DNA of 64,000 nucleotides from an uncultured Bacilli bacterium (lineage in GTDB: Bacteria; Bacillota_I; Bacilli_A; RF39; UBA660), in contig CAKPCU010000002.1 of assembly GCA_934148015.1 (NCBI GenBank), positions 1 to 64,000 on the forward strand, given 5' to 3'. Numbering within the stretch: position 1 is the first letter of the stretch; each line of letters begins with the position of its first letter. The notes under the pieces are model-generated. The model did no database searches. It was given only the letters and a program-made list of their open reading frames with translations, and was not told the DNA's origin. Positions 1 to 8,142 of this stretch are shown piece after piece. The translations under genes were made by a program, and so were the position numbers.

Positions 1-138
1 ATGGAAAATTATATTAAGAATGATGAAAGACTGTCTGAAAAAAGCAAAGAATTAAATCCATTAGAATGGACAAAATTGATGAACAACTATAAAAATACAG
101 CAGAAAAAATTGTCTTAAATGAATATGTTTTTATATAA
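1..138 (+). CDS. Unrecognised short or 5'-truncated reading frame
   Basis: The frame is open from base 1 and ends with TAA at 136-138, giving at most 45 residues of charged, Lys/Glu/Asn-rich sequence. An ATG sits at base 1, but the region that would carry a ribosome binding site lies outside the window, so this may be the tail of a longer gene. No motif is recognised. A rho-independent terminator follows directly at 149-190, which supports a real transcription unit ending here. Confidence 0.4.
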   Translation: MENYIKNDERLSEKSKELNPLEWTKLMNNYKNTAEKIVLNEYVFI

Positions 139-148
139 ATAATCTTTA

Positions 149-190
149 AAAAAGAGGAAAAAATTATCAGAATAATTTAATCCTCTTTTT
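149..190 (+). terminator. Rho-independent terminator
   Basis: The arms AAAAAGAGGA (149-158) and TCCTCTTTTT (181-190) enclose a second perfect stem, AAATTAT/ATAATTT, with a CAGA loop. T-rich sequence follows. It sits just after the frame that ends at 138. Confidence 0.75.
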
Positions 191-235
191 ATATTTTCCT
201 TAATTTGGGAGTAATATTTTTGTCTAGCCAGCACT

Positions 236-278
236 GAATTTGTACTCCTGTACAAATTCGATTATGGGAAATTCCCAA
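236..278. repeat. Two adjacent inverted repeats downstream of the HD-domain gene
   Basis: A perfect 10-bp stem GAATTTGTAC/GTACAAATTC with a 4-nt TCCT loop occupies 236-259. It is followed at 265-277 by the near-palindrome TGGGAA-A-TTCCCA. There is no T-run, so this does not look like a terminator. It lies between the plus-strand terminator and the stop of the minus-strand HD gene and may be an RNA structure or mobile-element debris. Confidence 0.45.
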
Positions 279-284
279 TCCCTT

Positions 285-905
285 TTATAAATTTTCTTTT
301 ATTTCTGGAAATAAGTTATACAAATTATATCCTAGTAAATTATCAAAATATTCTTTTAATTTCATTGTTTCTTCAATATGATAATATGTTTTTTTAAATA
401 CACCATGTCTTAGTAATAAATCTACCATTCTTTTTTCAACAGTTAATGTTTTAGTAGTACACATTAAATCACAAAGATTGATTATTTTTTCTTCTAAACT
501 ATATTTATTTTTTATATATTCTTTTACAAAATTGTAATGTGAATTAGACTTATCTGTTTCATCTCTATCATTTGATATACAATCTATGTCATTATTTAAA
601 AAAGAATGTTTAATACAAATTCCTGCATATTCTTCATCATACCCAAGACTTTTTATATAATTATAACCATTTATAGCATGAGGAAATACACCGCCATGCT
701 CATTAATTTTTTTACCTATATCATGAATATATCCAAACGCTATTGCTTTATCAATATCTACATTAATACCTTTTTTATTTAGTGCTTCAGCAATTCTTCC
801 AGCACTATTTCCAACACACAAACAATGATCAATCCATCTATCATCTTTTGTTTTTTGTCTTTCTATCTCTAATAGTTTTCTTGCTTCAATACTTGTTAAT
901 TTCAT
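285..905 (-). CDS. HD-domain phosphohydrolase
   Basis: This 206-residue protein has HD-superfamily metal-ligand spacing: His27, the His61-Asp62 pair within YIHDIG, and later histidines near residues 76 and 100. Proteins with this arrangement hydrolyse phosphate esters, often nucleotides; the substrate cannot be read from sequence. It lies 2 bp downstream of the nucleotidase/nucleoside-hydrolase fusion gene, so the two are almost certainly cotranscribed. That context suggests, as inference only, a role in nucleotide breakdown or salvage. No signal peptide or membrane segment is seen. Confidence 0.8.
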   Translation of the reverse strand: MKLTSIEARKLLEIERQKTKDDRWIDHCLCVGNSAGRIAEALNKKGINVDIDKAIAFGYIHDIGKKINEHGGVFPHAINGYNYIKSLGYDEEYAGICIKHSFLNNDIDCISNDRDETDKSNSHYNFVKEYIKNKYSLEEKIINLCDLMCTTKTLTVEKRMVDLLLRHGVFKKTYYHIEETMKLKEYFDNLLGYNLYNLFPEIKENL

Positions 906-907
906 CT

Positions 908-2323
908 TTATTCTCCCAACTTTTTAAATAAATCTTCATATATTTTATTTCTATCTAATTTAGTAACAAAAGTAATATTATGTCTATTGTCCGTTACTTC
1001 ATAAGAAGTATCCTTTCTTATATTTGGACAACTTATTTGTTCCGTTTCAAACCATTTTTTATTTATCATATAAGCTATTACTGATATATCCCATATTACT
1101 CTTGATTCTTGCACACCATGATATCCATCATTATAAAATCTTCCAATTAAATAATTGCATAATTCAGATTTGTTTTCTAAATATTTTTTTAAAGTATTAA
1201 TATCAATTCTTAATTCTGAAACAATTTTTTTACAAGGAAGTATAGTTAACTTCACTTTTGATTCAAATACTATTTTTACAGCTTCAACATCTTGTCTAAA
1301 ATTATATTCAAGGTTATCTTCGTAGCCTAGTTCATTGCCTCCTAACCAAACAATTTCTATTTTGTTTACTATTTTTGGCTCTTTTTTGATTGCTAAAGCA
1401 ATATTAGTAATAGCACCAATCCCTAATATATAAGTTTTATTATTTTTTAAAGCAATTTCTATAATTTTATTTACAGCATCATTTTTCTCATCATAACCGT
1501 TTTGAATGTAATCCATTGAACCTTTAAACGCCTTATTATTTGTATCAAAGTTTAACCAATTACATATCTTTAAAATTTCATTATAACTTAATTCTTGTCC
1601 ATCTTTTACTTTTACATCTCTTTTTGTATGAGAATATGGTGCTACTGTAATTGCCTCAATATTAAATATATCTTGTGACTTAATTAAATAGGCTAATGCA
1701 AATTGGTCATCACATTCATTATAAGTATCTGTATCAAGTATCACATTAATTTTTTTGTTAGATAATTTGTTATAAATTTCTTTCCATGAATTAACTCTTT
1801 CAAATTCATTTGTATCTCTATTATATGGTGTATCCATAAGTAATGCTCTAATACCATTATCCTTTATGTCCTTACACATTCTTTTAGAATCATCTATCAT
1901 TACATCAATATTGTATTCTAAACATATTTCTGTTTTTGAATGACTATTATAAGCATCTACTAAAAATAATTTATCATAAACAATACCATATTTTTTTAAC
2001 CAATCAATGGTCATTTTATATGGGTTAGAATATTCACCATTATCTCGACCACTAATAATATAAATTGTATTTCCTTCTTCTTTTAATAATTTTACATATT
2101 TAGAACATTCTTCAATCGGTTCAAATAGGCTTGCAAAATACTCAATATTTTCTTTATAAAAATTTTTTTCATATTCCTTATCCCAATTAAACATATCTCT
2201 AATATATAAATCTTGATGAACTATACCTTTGCCATTTATTGCATTATCATGTTTCTTATATTCGTTTAATAATACATCATTAAAATTAGATAGAACATTA
2301 TCTATATCTATTCCTATCTTCAT
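908..2323 (-). CDS. Fusion: HAD-type 5'-nucleotidase plus nucleoside hydrolase
   Basis: This 471-residue protein has two enzyme halves. Residues 1-190 form a HAD-fold domain like 5'(3')-deoxyribonucleotidases, with the catalytic DxD as Asp6/Asp8, the Ser motif near 91 (IISGRDN) and the acidic motif MIDDSK near 142-147. Residues 192-471 resemble inosine-uridine nucleoside hydrolases, starting with the Ca-binding DTD at 197-199 followed by ECDDQ. Together they could take a nucleoside monophosphate to a nucleoside and then to free base plus ribose. The start has a good upstream AGGAGG-like site. The HD gene follows 2 bp later. Substrate range is unknown and the fusion order is inferred from motifs only. 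Confidence 0.8.
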   Translation of the reverse strand: MKIGIDIDNVLSNFNDVLLNEYKKHDNAINGKGIVHQDLYIRDMFNWDKEYEKNFYKENIEYFASLFEPIEECSKYVKLLKEEGNTIYIISGRDNGEYSNPYKMTIDWLKKYGIVYDKLFLVDAYNSHSKTEICLEYNIDVMIDDSKRMCKDIKDNGIRALLMDTPYNRDTNEFERVNSWKEIYNKLSNKKINVILDTDTYNECDDQFALAYLIKSQDIFNIEAITVAPYSHTKRDVKVKDGQELSYNEILKICNWLNFDTNNKAFKGSMDYIQNGYDEKNDAVNKIIEIALKNNKTYILGIGAITNIALAIKKEPKIVNKIEIVWLGGNELGYEDNLEYNFRQDVEAVKIVFESKVKLTILPCKKIVSELRIDINTLKKYLENKSELCNYLIGRFYNDGYHGVQESRVIWDISVIAYMINKKWFETEQISCPNIRKDTSYEVTDNRHNITFVTKLDRNKIYEDLFKKLGE

Positions 2324-2516
2324 ATATATCCTCCGAACTTTTACTAATTTTAAACTATAAAAATTATACTATATAAATGCATTTTTTTCCATATGCCTAT
2401 TAAAATTTAATAACAATACATATACAATATTTTTAGAAAGAGAGCTTGGTTCGTAACTTGTTGTTTATTTGCTCCATAAGAGAAAATCGTCGCACCAATG
2501 TGACGTTAATGATTAA

Positions 2517-2542
2517 ATCAATCTGAAAAGATTGATTTTTTT
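2517..2542 (+). terminator. Stem-loop with T-run ahead of the relaxase remnant
   Basis: The perfect 8-bp stem ATCAATCT/AGATTGAT has a GAAA loop and is followed by six T residues. It reads as a terminator on the plus strand and lies immediately before the relaxase remnant. No complete plus-strand gene precedes it, so it may belong to the degraded mobile element. Confidence 0.6.
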
Positions 2543-3043
2543 GTGCGTTATTGCAAGATTAGAATGGAAAAAGCACTTGGTGAAGAATATTATTCTAAAG
2601 ATAGTATTAGCAAAAGTTTATATTTATCAAGACAAATTGTATTTAAGCCTATTCTTCAAAAATCCATTTTTAAAGAATATTTAAAAATTAATAAATCATA
2701 TAAAGACATTTATGGCTTATACTTATACTACTGTTATTTATTAGACGTATTTCCAAAGAATCATTCTAAGCAATATCTACTATATTCAATTAGAAAAGTG
2801 ATTACAAAATTAGATGGATATTTAAATTAAATAGTATTTATTAAAAAGATTAACATTAAAACTGAAGACGATAAATCTAAAATACTTGTTGGAATAAATG
2901 ATATTAAGCCTAAAATTAAATAACTTCGTAAGTATGATAAGTATTGTAAAAGTATAAAAGAAAGAGTAAAATCTATACAAATTAATATTAATAGTTTTGA
3001 TAAAGATATCCAAAAAGAAAAAGACAATTCTAGGTCTATGTGA
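2543..3043 (+). pseudogene. C-terminal remnant of a mobilization relaxase
   Basis: A 95-residue stretch includes GLYLYYCYLL, then PKNHSK, then a VITKLD segment. This matches the conserved late region of Clostridia/Bacilli relaxase/mobilization nucleases (typically GL-x-hYCYkLGilPKN ... LREDL-KLD). The same frame continues after a TAA at 2828-2830 and another stop near 2921 with a Lys/Glu-rich helical tail that ends in TGA at 3041-3043, as relaxase tails do. With two internal stops and no catalytic N-terminus, it is non-functional. It marks a past integrative or mobilizable element in this accessory block. The family call rests on motif recall. Confidence 0.6.
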
Positions 3044-3059
3044 CTTAAATTGTCTTTTT
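3018..3059. terminator. Bidirectional terminator between relaxase remnant and MATE gene
   Basis: AAAAAGACAATT (3018-3029) pairs with AATTGTCTTTTT (3048-3059). The flanking A/T runs let it act on both strands, separating the convergent relaxase remnant and the transporter gene that ends at 3045. Confidence 0.7.
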
Positions 3060-4205
3060 GAATTTTTTATACGTAATTTTAGCATATATAAGCTCATATG
3101 TTGAAGAGCATATCTGACCCATTATAGTACAAAATGGTGTTGGTAATAGTGATACTACTGTTCTTATTATATAAGCAATTATTGTATTAATTGTAGTTTT
3201 AGTCGGTGAATGTTCAATTTCTAAATAACACATTTTAATATTCTTAAATGGTGTCATAACAAAATCAAGAATATGTAAAAATATAAAACTACAAACTATT
3301 AACAAATTTGGATTATAAATTGGATAAACAATTAATCCCATTAATATAACTGATGTAATCAATAATGATGTAAATTTAATAGCATTTTTAAAATGTTCCA
3401 TATAATCAAACTTATTTTTAACAATATCTATTTTAGCAACAGTTTTTATTGCAGTAGACATATCCCATTGAATATCAGTTATTAAAGTTGCAAATGTAAT
3501 AGCAACTATATATTTTTCACCAAACGAAAATGAACTACTAAATCCAAATAAATAAATTATAAAGTACATAATACTTATCGAACAGGATACTGAATCATAT
3601 TTAAAGCAATTTTTTAAATTAAATTTAAAATCTATTTTATCTATACTTTTTACAAATAATATAATATCAAATAATGTTAATATAACTAATGTAATAATCG
3701 AAACAAGAAGTTGATTTTTTGTTAAAAGTGCAACGCTTATTAAAGTAATAAAGTTAATGATGTTAAATAAAAATGATATTTTATTTGCTTTTTTATTTAA
3801 TTCCAAATAATATAATTTTGTTAAAATTAAATGAAGAATAGTTTGTAATAGTATCTGTAAAATTGAATAAGTACAAAATATCAAGTAAATATCCGTGTTC
3901 ATATTCATAAAATTTATATAATTTTTACAGTTTAAAGCAATTAACCCAAACAGAATAATACTTATTATGGTTCCATATAGCATTCCATTATTTACACTAT
4001 TTTTATTTTTATCCCTAATGCCGCTTATGTTAGCTCCTACTCCAAATATGGAAACAATTATTCCCATAAGGCATTGTAGAGGATATGTTAAAGTAAAAAC
4101 ATTTGTTAAATCTTTATTAATTATTAATCCAATTAAAAGCCATGTAATAATTGGAGTGAATGATGTTATAAATATGTCAAATCCGATTCTTAATAATCTT
4201 TTCAT
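3045..4205 (-). CDS. MATE-like multidrug/polysaccharide transporter
   Basis: This 386-residue, very hydrophobic protein has about ten to twelve predicted membrane segments, starting with a helix at roughly residues 9-30. Organisation and composition resemble the MATE/MOP flippase superfamily, which exports drugs or lipid-linked sugars by ion antiport. It is shorter than the usual 440-460 residues, so one or two helices may be missing or the family call may be off. It is monocistronic, next to mobile-element debris, and could be transferred cargo. No substrate can be inferred. Confidence 0.6.
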   Translation of the reverse strand: MKRLLRIGFDIFITSFTPIITWLLIGLIINKDLTNVFTLTYPLQCLMGIIVSIFGVGANISGIRDKNKNSVNNGMLYGTIISIILFGLIALNCKNYINFMNMNTDIYLIFCTYSILQILLQTILHLILTKLYYLELNKKANKISFLFNIINFITLISVALLTKNQLLVSIITLVILTLFDIILFVKSIDKIDFKFNLKNCFKYDSVSCSISIMYFIIYLFGFSSSFSFGEKYIVAITFATLITDIQWDMSTAIKTVAKIDIVKNKFDYMEHFKNAIKFTSLLITSVILMGLIVYPIYNPNLLIVCSFIFLHILDFVMTPFKNIKMCYLEIEHSPTKTTINTIIAYIIRTVVSLLPTPFCTIMGQICSSTYELIYAKITYKKFKKTI

Positions 4206-4428
4206 AAATACTCCTTTAAATATAATTAAGTAGTAATAGTCTATAATAATTATACAATAATATTATAATCTTTTCTATAATCCTATTGAAATAACATTAA
4301 AAAACATATATAATTTATTTAGTTGATTTAATCAAACAACTTTGGGAGTATAATTTTTCGAATATAAGTAAAGTTAAGGCTCCAGATTGATAGGAAACTC
4401 GGAAATTGTCTTCTGAGAGTAATAAATG

Positions 4429-4453
4429 CTAACTAGAAATAGTTAGTTTTTTT
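4429..4453 (+). terminator. Rho-independent terminator of an unidentified transcript
   Basis: CTAACTA/TAGTTAG with a GAAA tetraloop is followed by seven T residues. No gene is recognised upstream on this strand, so it may end a small RNA covering roughly 4341-4453. Confidence 0.7.
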
Positions 4454-4475
4454 GTTATGTAAAGAAGCCCTTTTT

Positions 4476-4631
4476 ATGTTAAATATAGAAACAAAAGAAT
4501 TAAAAATAAGCGATAAATTAAAAAGAAAAATTGAGATGATTAGTAGATTTACAAATACTACTCCAATTATAAATAATGGTTCAATTAAAAATATCGTCTC
4601 ACTTTCAAATTACTATTTATCTATCGTCTAA
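4476..4631 (+). CDS. Small unrecognised reading frame
   Basis: ATG at 4476 opens 51 codons, Lys/Ile/Asn-rich with a basic amphipathic N-terminal half, ending TAA at 4629-4631. The upstream sequence is weakly purine-rich with no strong ribosome binding site. No family is recognised. It may be a fragment of a longer lost gene, since it lies in a debris region right after a terminator. Confidence 0.25.
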   Translation: MLNIETKELKISDKLKRKIEMISRFTNTTPIINNGSIKNIVSLSNYYLSIV

Positions 4632-4722
4632 ATACATTATACCATAAAAAAAAGCAAACTTTTTAATGATGCCTTTTAATATATATTTCTATGTTATAAA
4701 CCATGCATTATTTAATTGCACC

Positions 4723-4926
4723 TTATTTACATAATTCACATGCATATAAATCATTATAAATTTTATATCCTTTATTAATTATTTCTTCTAACTCTTCTCT
4801 ATCATAGTCTATTTTTCTACTTATAACATTTAAATTATTTCTATCTTTTTCTCTTAATTCATCTACACTAAAAATAGTAGTTTCATTCTTATCTTTTAAA
4901 TTTTTAGATAAATAAAATAAAAATGA
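4723..4926 (-). pseudogene. Startless gene fragment
   Basis: An open minus-strand frame of 67 codons contains no ATG, GTG or TTG and ends with the residues YACELCK before TAA at 4723-4725. The sequence is rich in charged helix-forming residues (DELREKDRNN, DYDREELEEI) and looks protein-like, not random. It runs into the spoVS terminator at its 5' end, so it is probably the truncated C-terminus of a lost gene. No family is assigned. Confidence 0.35.
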
Positions 4927-4970
4927 TTAACATTTCCATATCATGTTAACCATTTTTATTTTATTTATCT
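4906..4970 (-). terminator. Very long-stem terminator overlapping the spoVS stop
   Basis: Two 28-nt arms, 4906-4933 and 4943-4970, pair with a single G-A difference that can form G-U in RNA. They are separated by a 9-nt loop. The 3' end of spoVS, including its stop codon at 4965-4967, lies inside one arm. The long A/T stem can work in both directions. Confidence 0.75.
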
Positions 4971-5225
4971 AGCTTCTACAATCAATTTTATTGCAGTACG
5001 CTCTTCCCCTTCAATTATTATATCAGTAAAAGCTGGTATGCAAACTAAATTTTTCCCAGATGGAGCAACAAAACCTCTTGCTATAGCAATTGCTTTAATT
5101 GCTTGATTAAGTGCTCCAGCTCCTATCGCTTGTATTTCTACAGATCCTTTTTCTCTAAAAACGTTAGCAAGTGCTCCTGCTACACTACTTGGGTTTGACT
5201 TACTGGATACTTTAAGTGTTTCCAT
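4965..5225 (-). CDS. spoVS: Stage V sporulation protein S (SpoVS)
   Basis: This 86-residue protein matches SpoVS almost end to end: it starts METLKVSSKS, contains VAGALANVFRE, then IGAGALNQAIKAIAIARG and a final EERTAIKLIVEAR. SpoVS is an Alba-like small dimeric protein required for normal spore development in Bacillus, but it also occurs in non-sporulating bacteria. A strong AGGAGGA site precedes the ATG. It is monocistronic, with its own long-stem terminator. Its presence hints at sporulation ancestry but does not prove spore formation. Confidence 0.95.
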   Translation of the reverse strand: METLKVSSKSNPSSVAGALANVFREKGSVEIQAIGAGALNQAIKAIAIARGFVAPSGKNLVCIPAFTDIIIEGEERTAIKLIVEAR

Positions 5226-5290
5226 ATTTATTTCCTCCTTAATATTTTAGTCATTATAAATATATGAAGGAATTCATCTAATATGTCTTT

Positions 5291-5791
5291 TTATTGATTA
5301 AACATATCTATTACTTCAGATAAATGAGTTATTTCTGGATAATCGCTACCCTCTAGTTCCTTAACAAACTTAATACCTATACCAAGCTTCTTTTGCCACT
5401 CTTTTATATTTCCAGAGTAATCATCTATTAGTATTGCTGCCGATGGATTAACAACCTCTGTTTTAGGAATTTCTTTTGGGACAGATACAACAGTTACTTG
5501 TGGTAACTTTTTATGTAAATACTTAATCTTTTCTATCATTTCGTTAGTAGAATTAATGTGTGTTAGTATGTATACGTTAAATTTTTTAGAATCGCATATT
5601 TTCTTTATTTCATTAATACTATCATTTATTTCATCTGTTTCTTCTATTAACTTTTTCCAATCTAAATTCCTAAAAAAATCCATTACTTTTTCTTGATCTT
5701 TTATATCAATATTTTCCTTTTTTAATTCTTTATATGATTTACTCATAGTATCTAATATTACTCCGTCAAAGTCTATGTATAATTGTTTCAT
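5291..5791 (-). CDS. HAD-superfamily hydrolase
   Basis: This 166-residue protein has the HAD DxD nucleophile motif near the N-terminus (IDFDGVILDT, Asp7/Asp9), a Thr motif within YILTHIN near residue 94 and a late acidic motif LIDDYSGN. That order fits small phosphatases of the 5'-nucleotidase/NT5C-like group. The start overlaps the 3' end of the pseudouridine synthase gene by 26 bp, so it is translationally coupled to it. The substrate is unknown. It is related in fold to the N-terminal half of the fusion protein at 908-2323. Confidence 0.75.
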   Translation of the reverse strand: MKQLYIDFDGVILDTMSKSYKELKKENIDIKDQEKVMDFFRNLDWKKLIEETDEINDSINEIKKICDSKKFNVYILTHINSTNEMIEKIKYLHKKLPQVTVVSVPKEIPKTEVVNPSAAILIDDYSGNIKEWQKKLGIGIKFVKELEGSDYPEITHLSEVIDMFNQ

Positions 5792-6443
5792 CTTCTAACT
5801 CCTTCCATTTTGGTAACATCTTAAATGTCATTTTATTTTTAAGCGTTGGATGATTAAATTCTAATTTATATGCAAATAATCTTATTTCTTCTTTGTTTTT
5901 ATTACCATATAATTGATCCCCATATAAAGGATAACCTATATTTTTAAATTGAACTCTTATTTGGTGATGACGTCCTGTTATCAAATTCACTTTAACTATT
6001 GTCTTATCTTTGTAATATCCAAGAACTTCATACTCTAACTTGGATAATTTCGCATTCTTATGACCTTCACCTACAACAAAACTTTTCCTTAATTTTTCAT
6101 CTTTATATAAATAATCAGTTAATCTTCCATTTTTATTTTTTAAAGTACCATCTAAAACTGCTACATACGTTTTATTAAACTCATGTTTTTTTATTTGTTC
6201 ATTTAATCTTTTTGCAGCTTTAGAGGTTCTTGCAAAAACCATTATTCCACCAACAGGTCTATCTAATCTATGAACAAGACCTATGTATACATTACCTGTC
6301 TTTTTATATTTTTCTTTTACATAATTTTTCACTAAAGATAACATATCAATATCACCAGTTATATCACTTTGTGATAAAATATTAGGTTCTTTTATTACAA
6401 CAATAATATGATTATCTTCATAAAGAACTTTTAGTTTATTCAT
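5766..6443 (-). CDS. RluA-family RNA pseudouridine synthase
   Basis: This is a 225-residue enzyme when started at the internal Met at 6443. The RluA signature HRLDRPVGG places the catalytic Asp at about residue 61, followed by RTSKAAKRL and the late motif GRHHQIRVQF that contacts RNA. Enzymes of this family isomerise uridines in 23S rRNA or tRNA; the target site cannot be told. There is no separate S4 domain at the N-terminus, so it is a short single-domain form. The start overlaps the upstream methyltransferase stop by 8 bp, indicating a coupled RNA-modification operon. Confidence 0.85.
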   Translation of the reverse strand: MNKLKVLYEDNHIIVVIKEPNILSQSDITGDIDMLSLVKNYVKEKYKKTGNVYIGLVHRLDRPVGGIMVFARTSKAAKRLNEQIKKHEFNKTYVAVLDGTLKNKNGRLTDYLYKDEKLRKSFVVGEGHKNAKLSKLEYEVLGYYKDKTIVKVNLITGRHHQIRVQFKNIGYPLYGDQLYGNKNKEEIRLFAYKLEFNHPTLKNKMTFKMLPKWKELEDETIIHRL

Positions 6444-7302
6444 TTTCCCAAAGTCCATAAATACCACAAGGTAAAATAAGATTACTATTTTTCATAGGAA
6501 GTCCAACTTCTCCAGATGATACTTTTCCGTTATATTTTTTGTTTACAGTCATATTTAAAATATTCTCTAAAACTGTAGGAGACATACCCGTTGTGTAAGA
6601 ATTTATTAAAAAGAATAATGGATTATCACTTAATACTTCTTCACAAAGCTTAATTAAGGGAAATAAACTTTCTTCAATGTTCCAAACTTCTCCATTAGCT
6701 CCTCTTCCAAACGAAGGAGGATCCATTACTATTGCATCATACTTATTACCTCGTCTAATTTCTCTTTGAACAAATTTAATACAATCATCTACAATAAATC
6801 TAACGAATTTATCTTCTAAGTTAGATGATACTATGTTTTCTTTTGCCCAAGCAACCATTCCTTTAGAGGAATCAACATGAACTACATCAGCTCCTGCATA
6901 TGCACAAGCTATAGTTGCACCACCTGTATATGCAAATAAATTAAGTACTTTAATTTTTCTATTACTATTTTTTATTTTATCTATCATATATTCCCAATTA
7001 ATGGCTTGTTCTGGAAAAAGCCCTGTATGTTTAAAACCCATTTGCTTTATATTAAAAGTTAAATTTTTATATTTTATTTGCCAGTTACTTGGAACACTTC
7101 TTTTATTTTCCCAATAACCACCACCTTTTTTACTCCTATGATATATAGCATCTGCTTTATTCCATAATTCTTTATTTGTTTTTTCCCTCCAAACTATTTG
7201 TGGATCAGGTCTATCTAAAATAAATTTACCCCAACGCTCTAATTTTTTTCCATCAGCCATATCAAGAATTTCATAATCTTTCCATTCATTTGATAACTTC
7301 AT
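6436..7302 (-). CDS. Class I SAM-dependent rRNA methyltransferase
   Basis: The ATG at 7302 gives 288 residues; it has AAGGTGA eight bases upstream, better than the TTG two codons earlier. The SAM-binding motif I is VLNLFAYTGGAT near 119-130, the acidic end of strand 2 is HVDSSKG, and the catalytic DPPSFGRG loop lies near 195. The layout matches the C-terminal half of RlmI/RlmK-like large-subunit rRNA methyltransferases without an N-terminal PUA domain. It is the first gene of the unit that continues with the pseudouridine synthase and the HAD gene. Confidence 0.85.
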   Translation of the reverse strand: MKLSNEWKDYEILDMADGKKLERWGKFILDRPDPQIVWREKTNKELWNKADAIYHRSKKGGGYWENKRSVPSNWQIKYKNLTFNIKQMGFKHTGLFPEQAINWEYMIDKIKNSNRKIKVLNLFAYTGGATIACAYAGADVVHVDSSKGMVAWAKENIVSSNLEDKFVRFIVDDCIKFVQREIRRGNKYDAIVMDPPSFGRGANGEVWNIEESLFPLIKLCEEVLSDNPLFFLINSYTTGMSPTVLENILNMTVNKKYNGKVSSGEVGLPMKNSNLILPCGIYGLWENE

Positions 7303-7332
7303 AAACAAATCACCTTCTTGTCTAATTTTATC

Positions 7333-7356
7333 AAAAAAAAGTCTCTTTTAAAAGAC
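7333..7356 (-). terminator. Terminator after the membrane-anchored hypothetical gene
   Basis: GTCTCTTTTAAAAGAC (7341-7356) forms a short stem. Read on the minus strand it is followed by eight T residues (7333-7340), directly after the stop of the 7362-7997 gene. Confidence 0.7.
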
Positions 7357-7361
7357 CTTTA

Positions 7362-7997
7362 TTAATTACCACCTTTTATTTTTAGTAAAACTTCTAATTC
7401 ATCTTTAATTTTAGTCATATCTAAAGTGATATCTCTATCATTTGTTGAAATTATATTTATATAATAATTATCCATTCTTAATTCATACACGTACTGATAA
7501 ACTTTTTCAGAACTAATACTATCAGTTTGTTTAATTATTTCAAACACCTCATAATTATCTTTTTTTCTATCTTGAATAATATTTTTAGAATAAATTTTCA
7601 CACTATCATTATCATTTTTTGAATAACTAACTTCTTTTTTAAAAAACTTGCTAGCACTATCTACATTATCAAACGAAATAAATCCTATAGCATATTCACC
7701 ACCACTACTAGATGAAAATTTAGCCAAAGTGCATCCTTCATTTTTTAAAGTTTCCATATCGTATACTTCATTTGGATCATTTACTATTAATTTATTATTT
7801 AACACAAATTTATTATATACATCTTCTATATTAACATCTACTTTTTCTTCCTTTTTAGTTGTAATAATAGAAGATGTAGTAATTCTGTTTACCTTGTTAT
7901 GTTTTTTCTTATCATTAATTCTAAAAAGTGCAGCAAATAAACCAATCAAAACTATAAAACTTATAATTAAAATAATCACTCTCTTATTTTTATTCAT
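7362..7997 (-). CDS. Membrane-anchored extracytoplasmic protein, function unknown
   Basis: Starting at 7997 (AGAAAGGA seven bases upstream) gives 211 residues. A basic N-terminus (MNKNKRV) is followed by one hydrophobic segment at about 7-27 and then a Lys/Thr/Ser-rich linker. The rest is a soluble domain with alternating strands, probably outside the cell. The domain starts near residue 60 with VYNKFVLNN and includes GGEYAIGFISF. I do not recognise the family with confidence. The gene is flanked by terminators on both sides, so it is monocistronic. Confidence 0.65.
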   Translation of the reverse strand: MNKNKRVIILIISFIVLIGLFAALFRINDKKKHNKVNRITTSSIITTKKEEKVDVNIEDVYNKFVLNNKLIVNDPNEVYDMETLKNEGCTLAKFSSSSGGEYAIGFISFDNVDSASKFFKKEVSYSKNDNDSVKIYSKNIIQDRKKDNYEVFEIIKQTDSISSEKVYQYVYELRMDNYYINIISTNDRDITLDMTKIKDELEVLLKIKGGN

Positions 7998-8100
7998 AAT
8001 AAAATTCCTTTCTATTATATATTTAAATAATATCACAAAAAACAATTCAATTTCAAGACAATAAATTAATTAGTTCTTTACAAATCTATTTACATTTAAC

Positions 8101-8142
8101 AAAGAAGACTATACAAATATCTTTTCTATATAGTCCTCTTTT
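8101..8142. terminator. Inverted repeat at the fmt 3' end, probable terminator
   Basis: AAAGAAGACTATA and TATAGTCCTCTTT pair around an A/T-rich loop and include the fmt stop codon at 8109. The better T-run is on the plus strand, where no gene reads in, so its use as a minus-strand fmt terminator is plausible but weak. Confidence 0.45.

Larger units (their letters stand above)
4206..4905. other. Gene-poor debris region
   Basis: About 700 bp between the MATE gene and spoVS holds no convincing complete gene. It contains a palindrome TTGATT-T-AATCAA near 4323-4335, a possible structured stretch at 4341-4428, a clean terminator at 4429-4453, a 51-codon plus-strand frame at 4476-4631 and a startless minus-strand frame at 4723-4926. 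Base composition is as AT-rich as the rest. It reads as decayed accessory DNA linked to the relaxase remnant. Confidence 0.6.

Noticed and set aside
2822..3097. Minus-strand open frames opposite the relaxase remnant
   Set aside because: They overlap the bidirectional terminator and the MATE gene end, have no ribosome binding site, and their sequences are low-complexity hydrophobic reads of AT-rich DNA.
7648..8064. Plus-strand frame opposite the 7362-7997 gene
   Set aside because: It is the antisense of a gene with a good ribosome binding site and signal anchor, and itself lacks any start signal.
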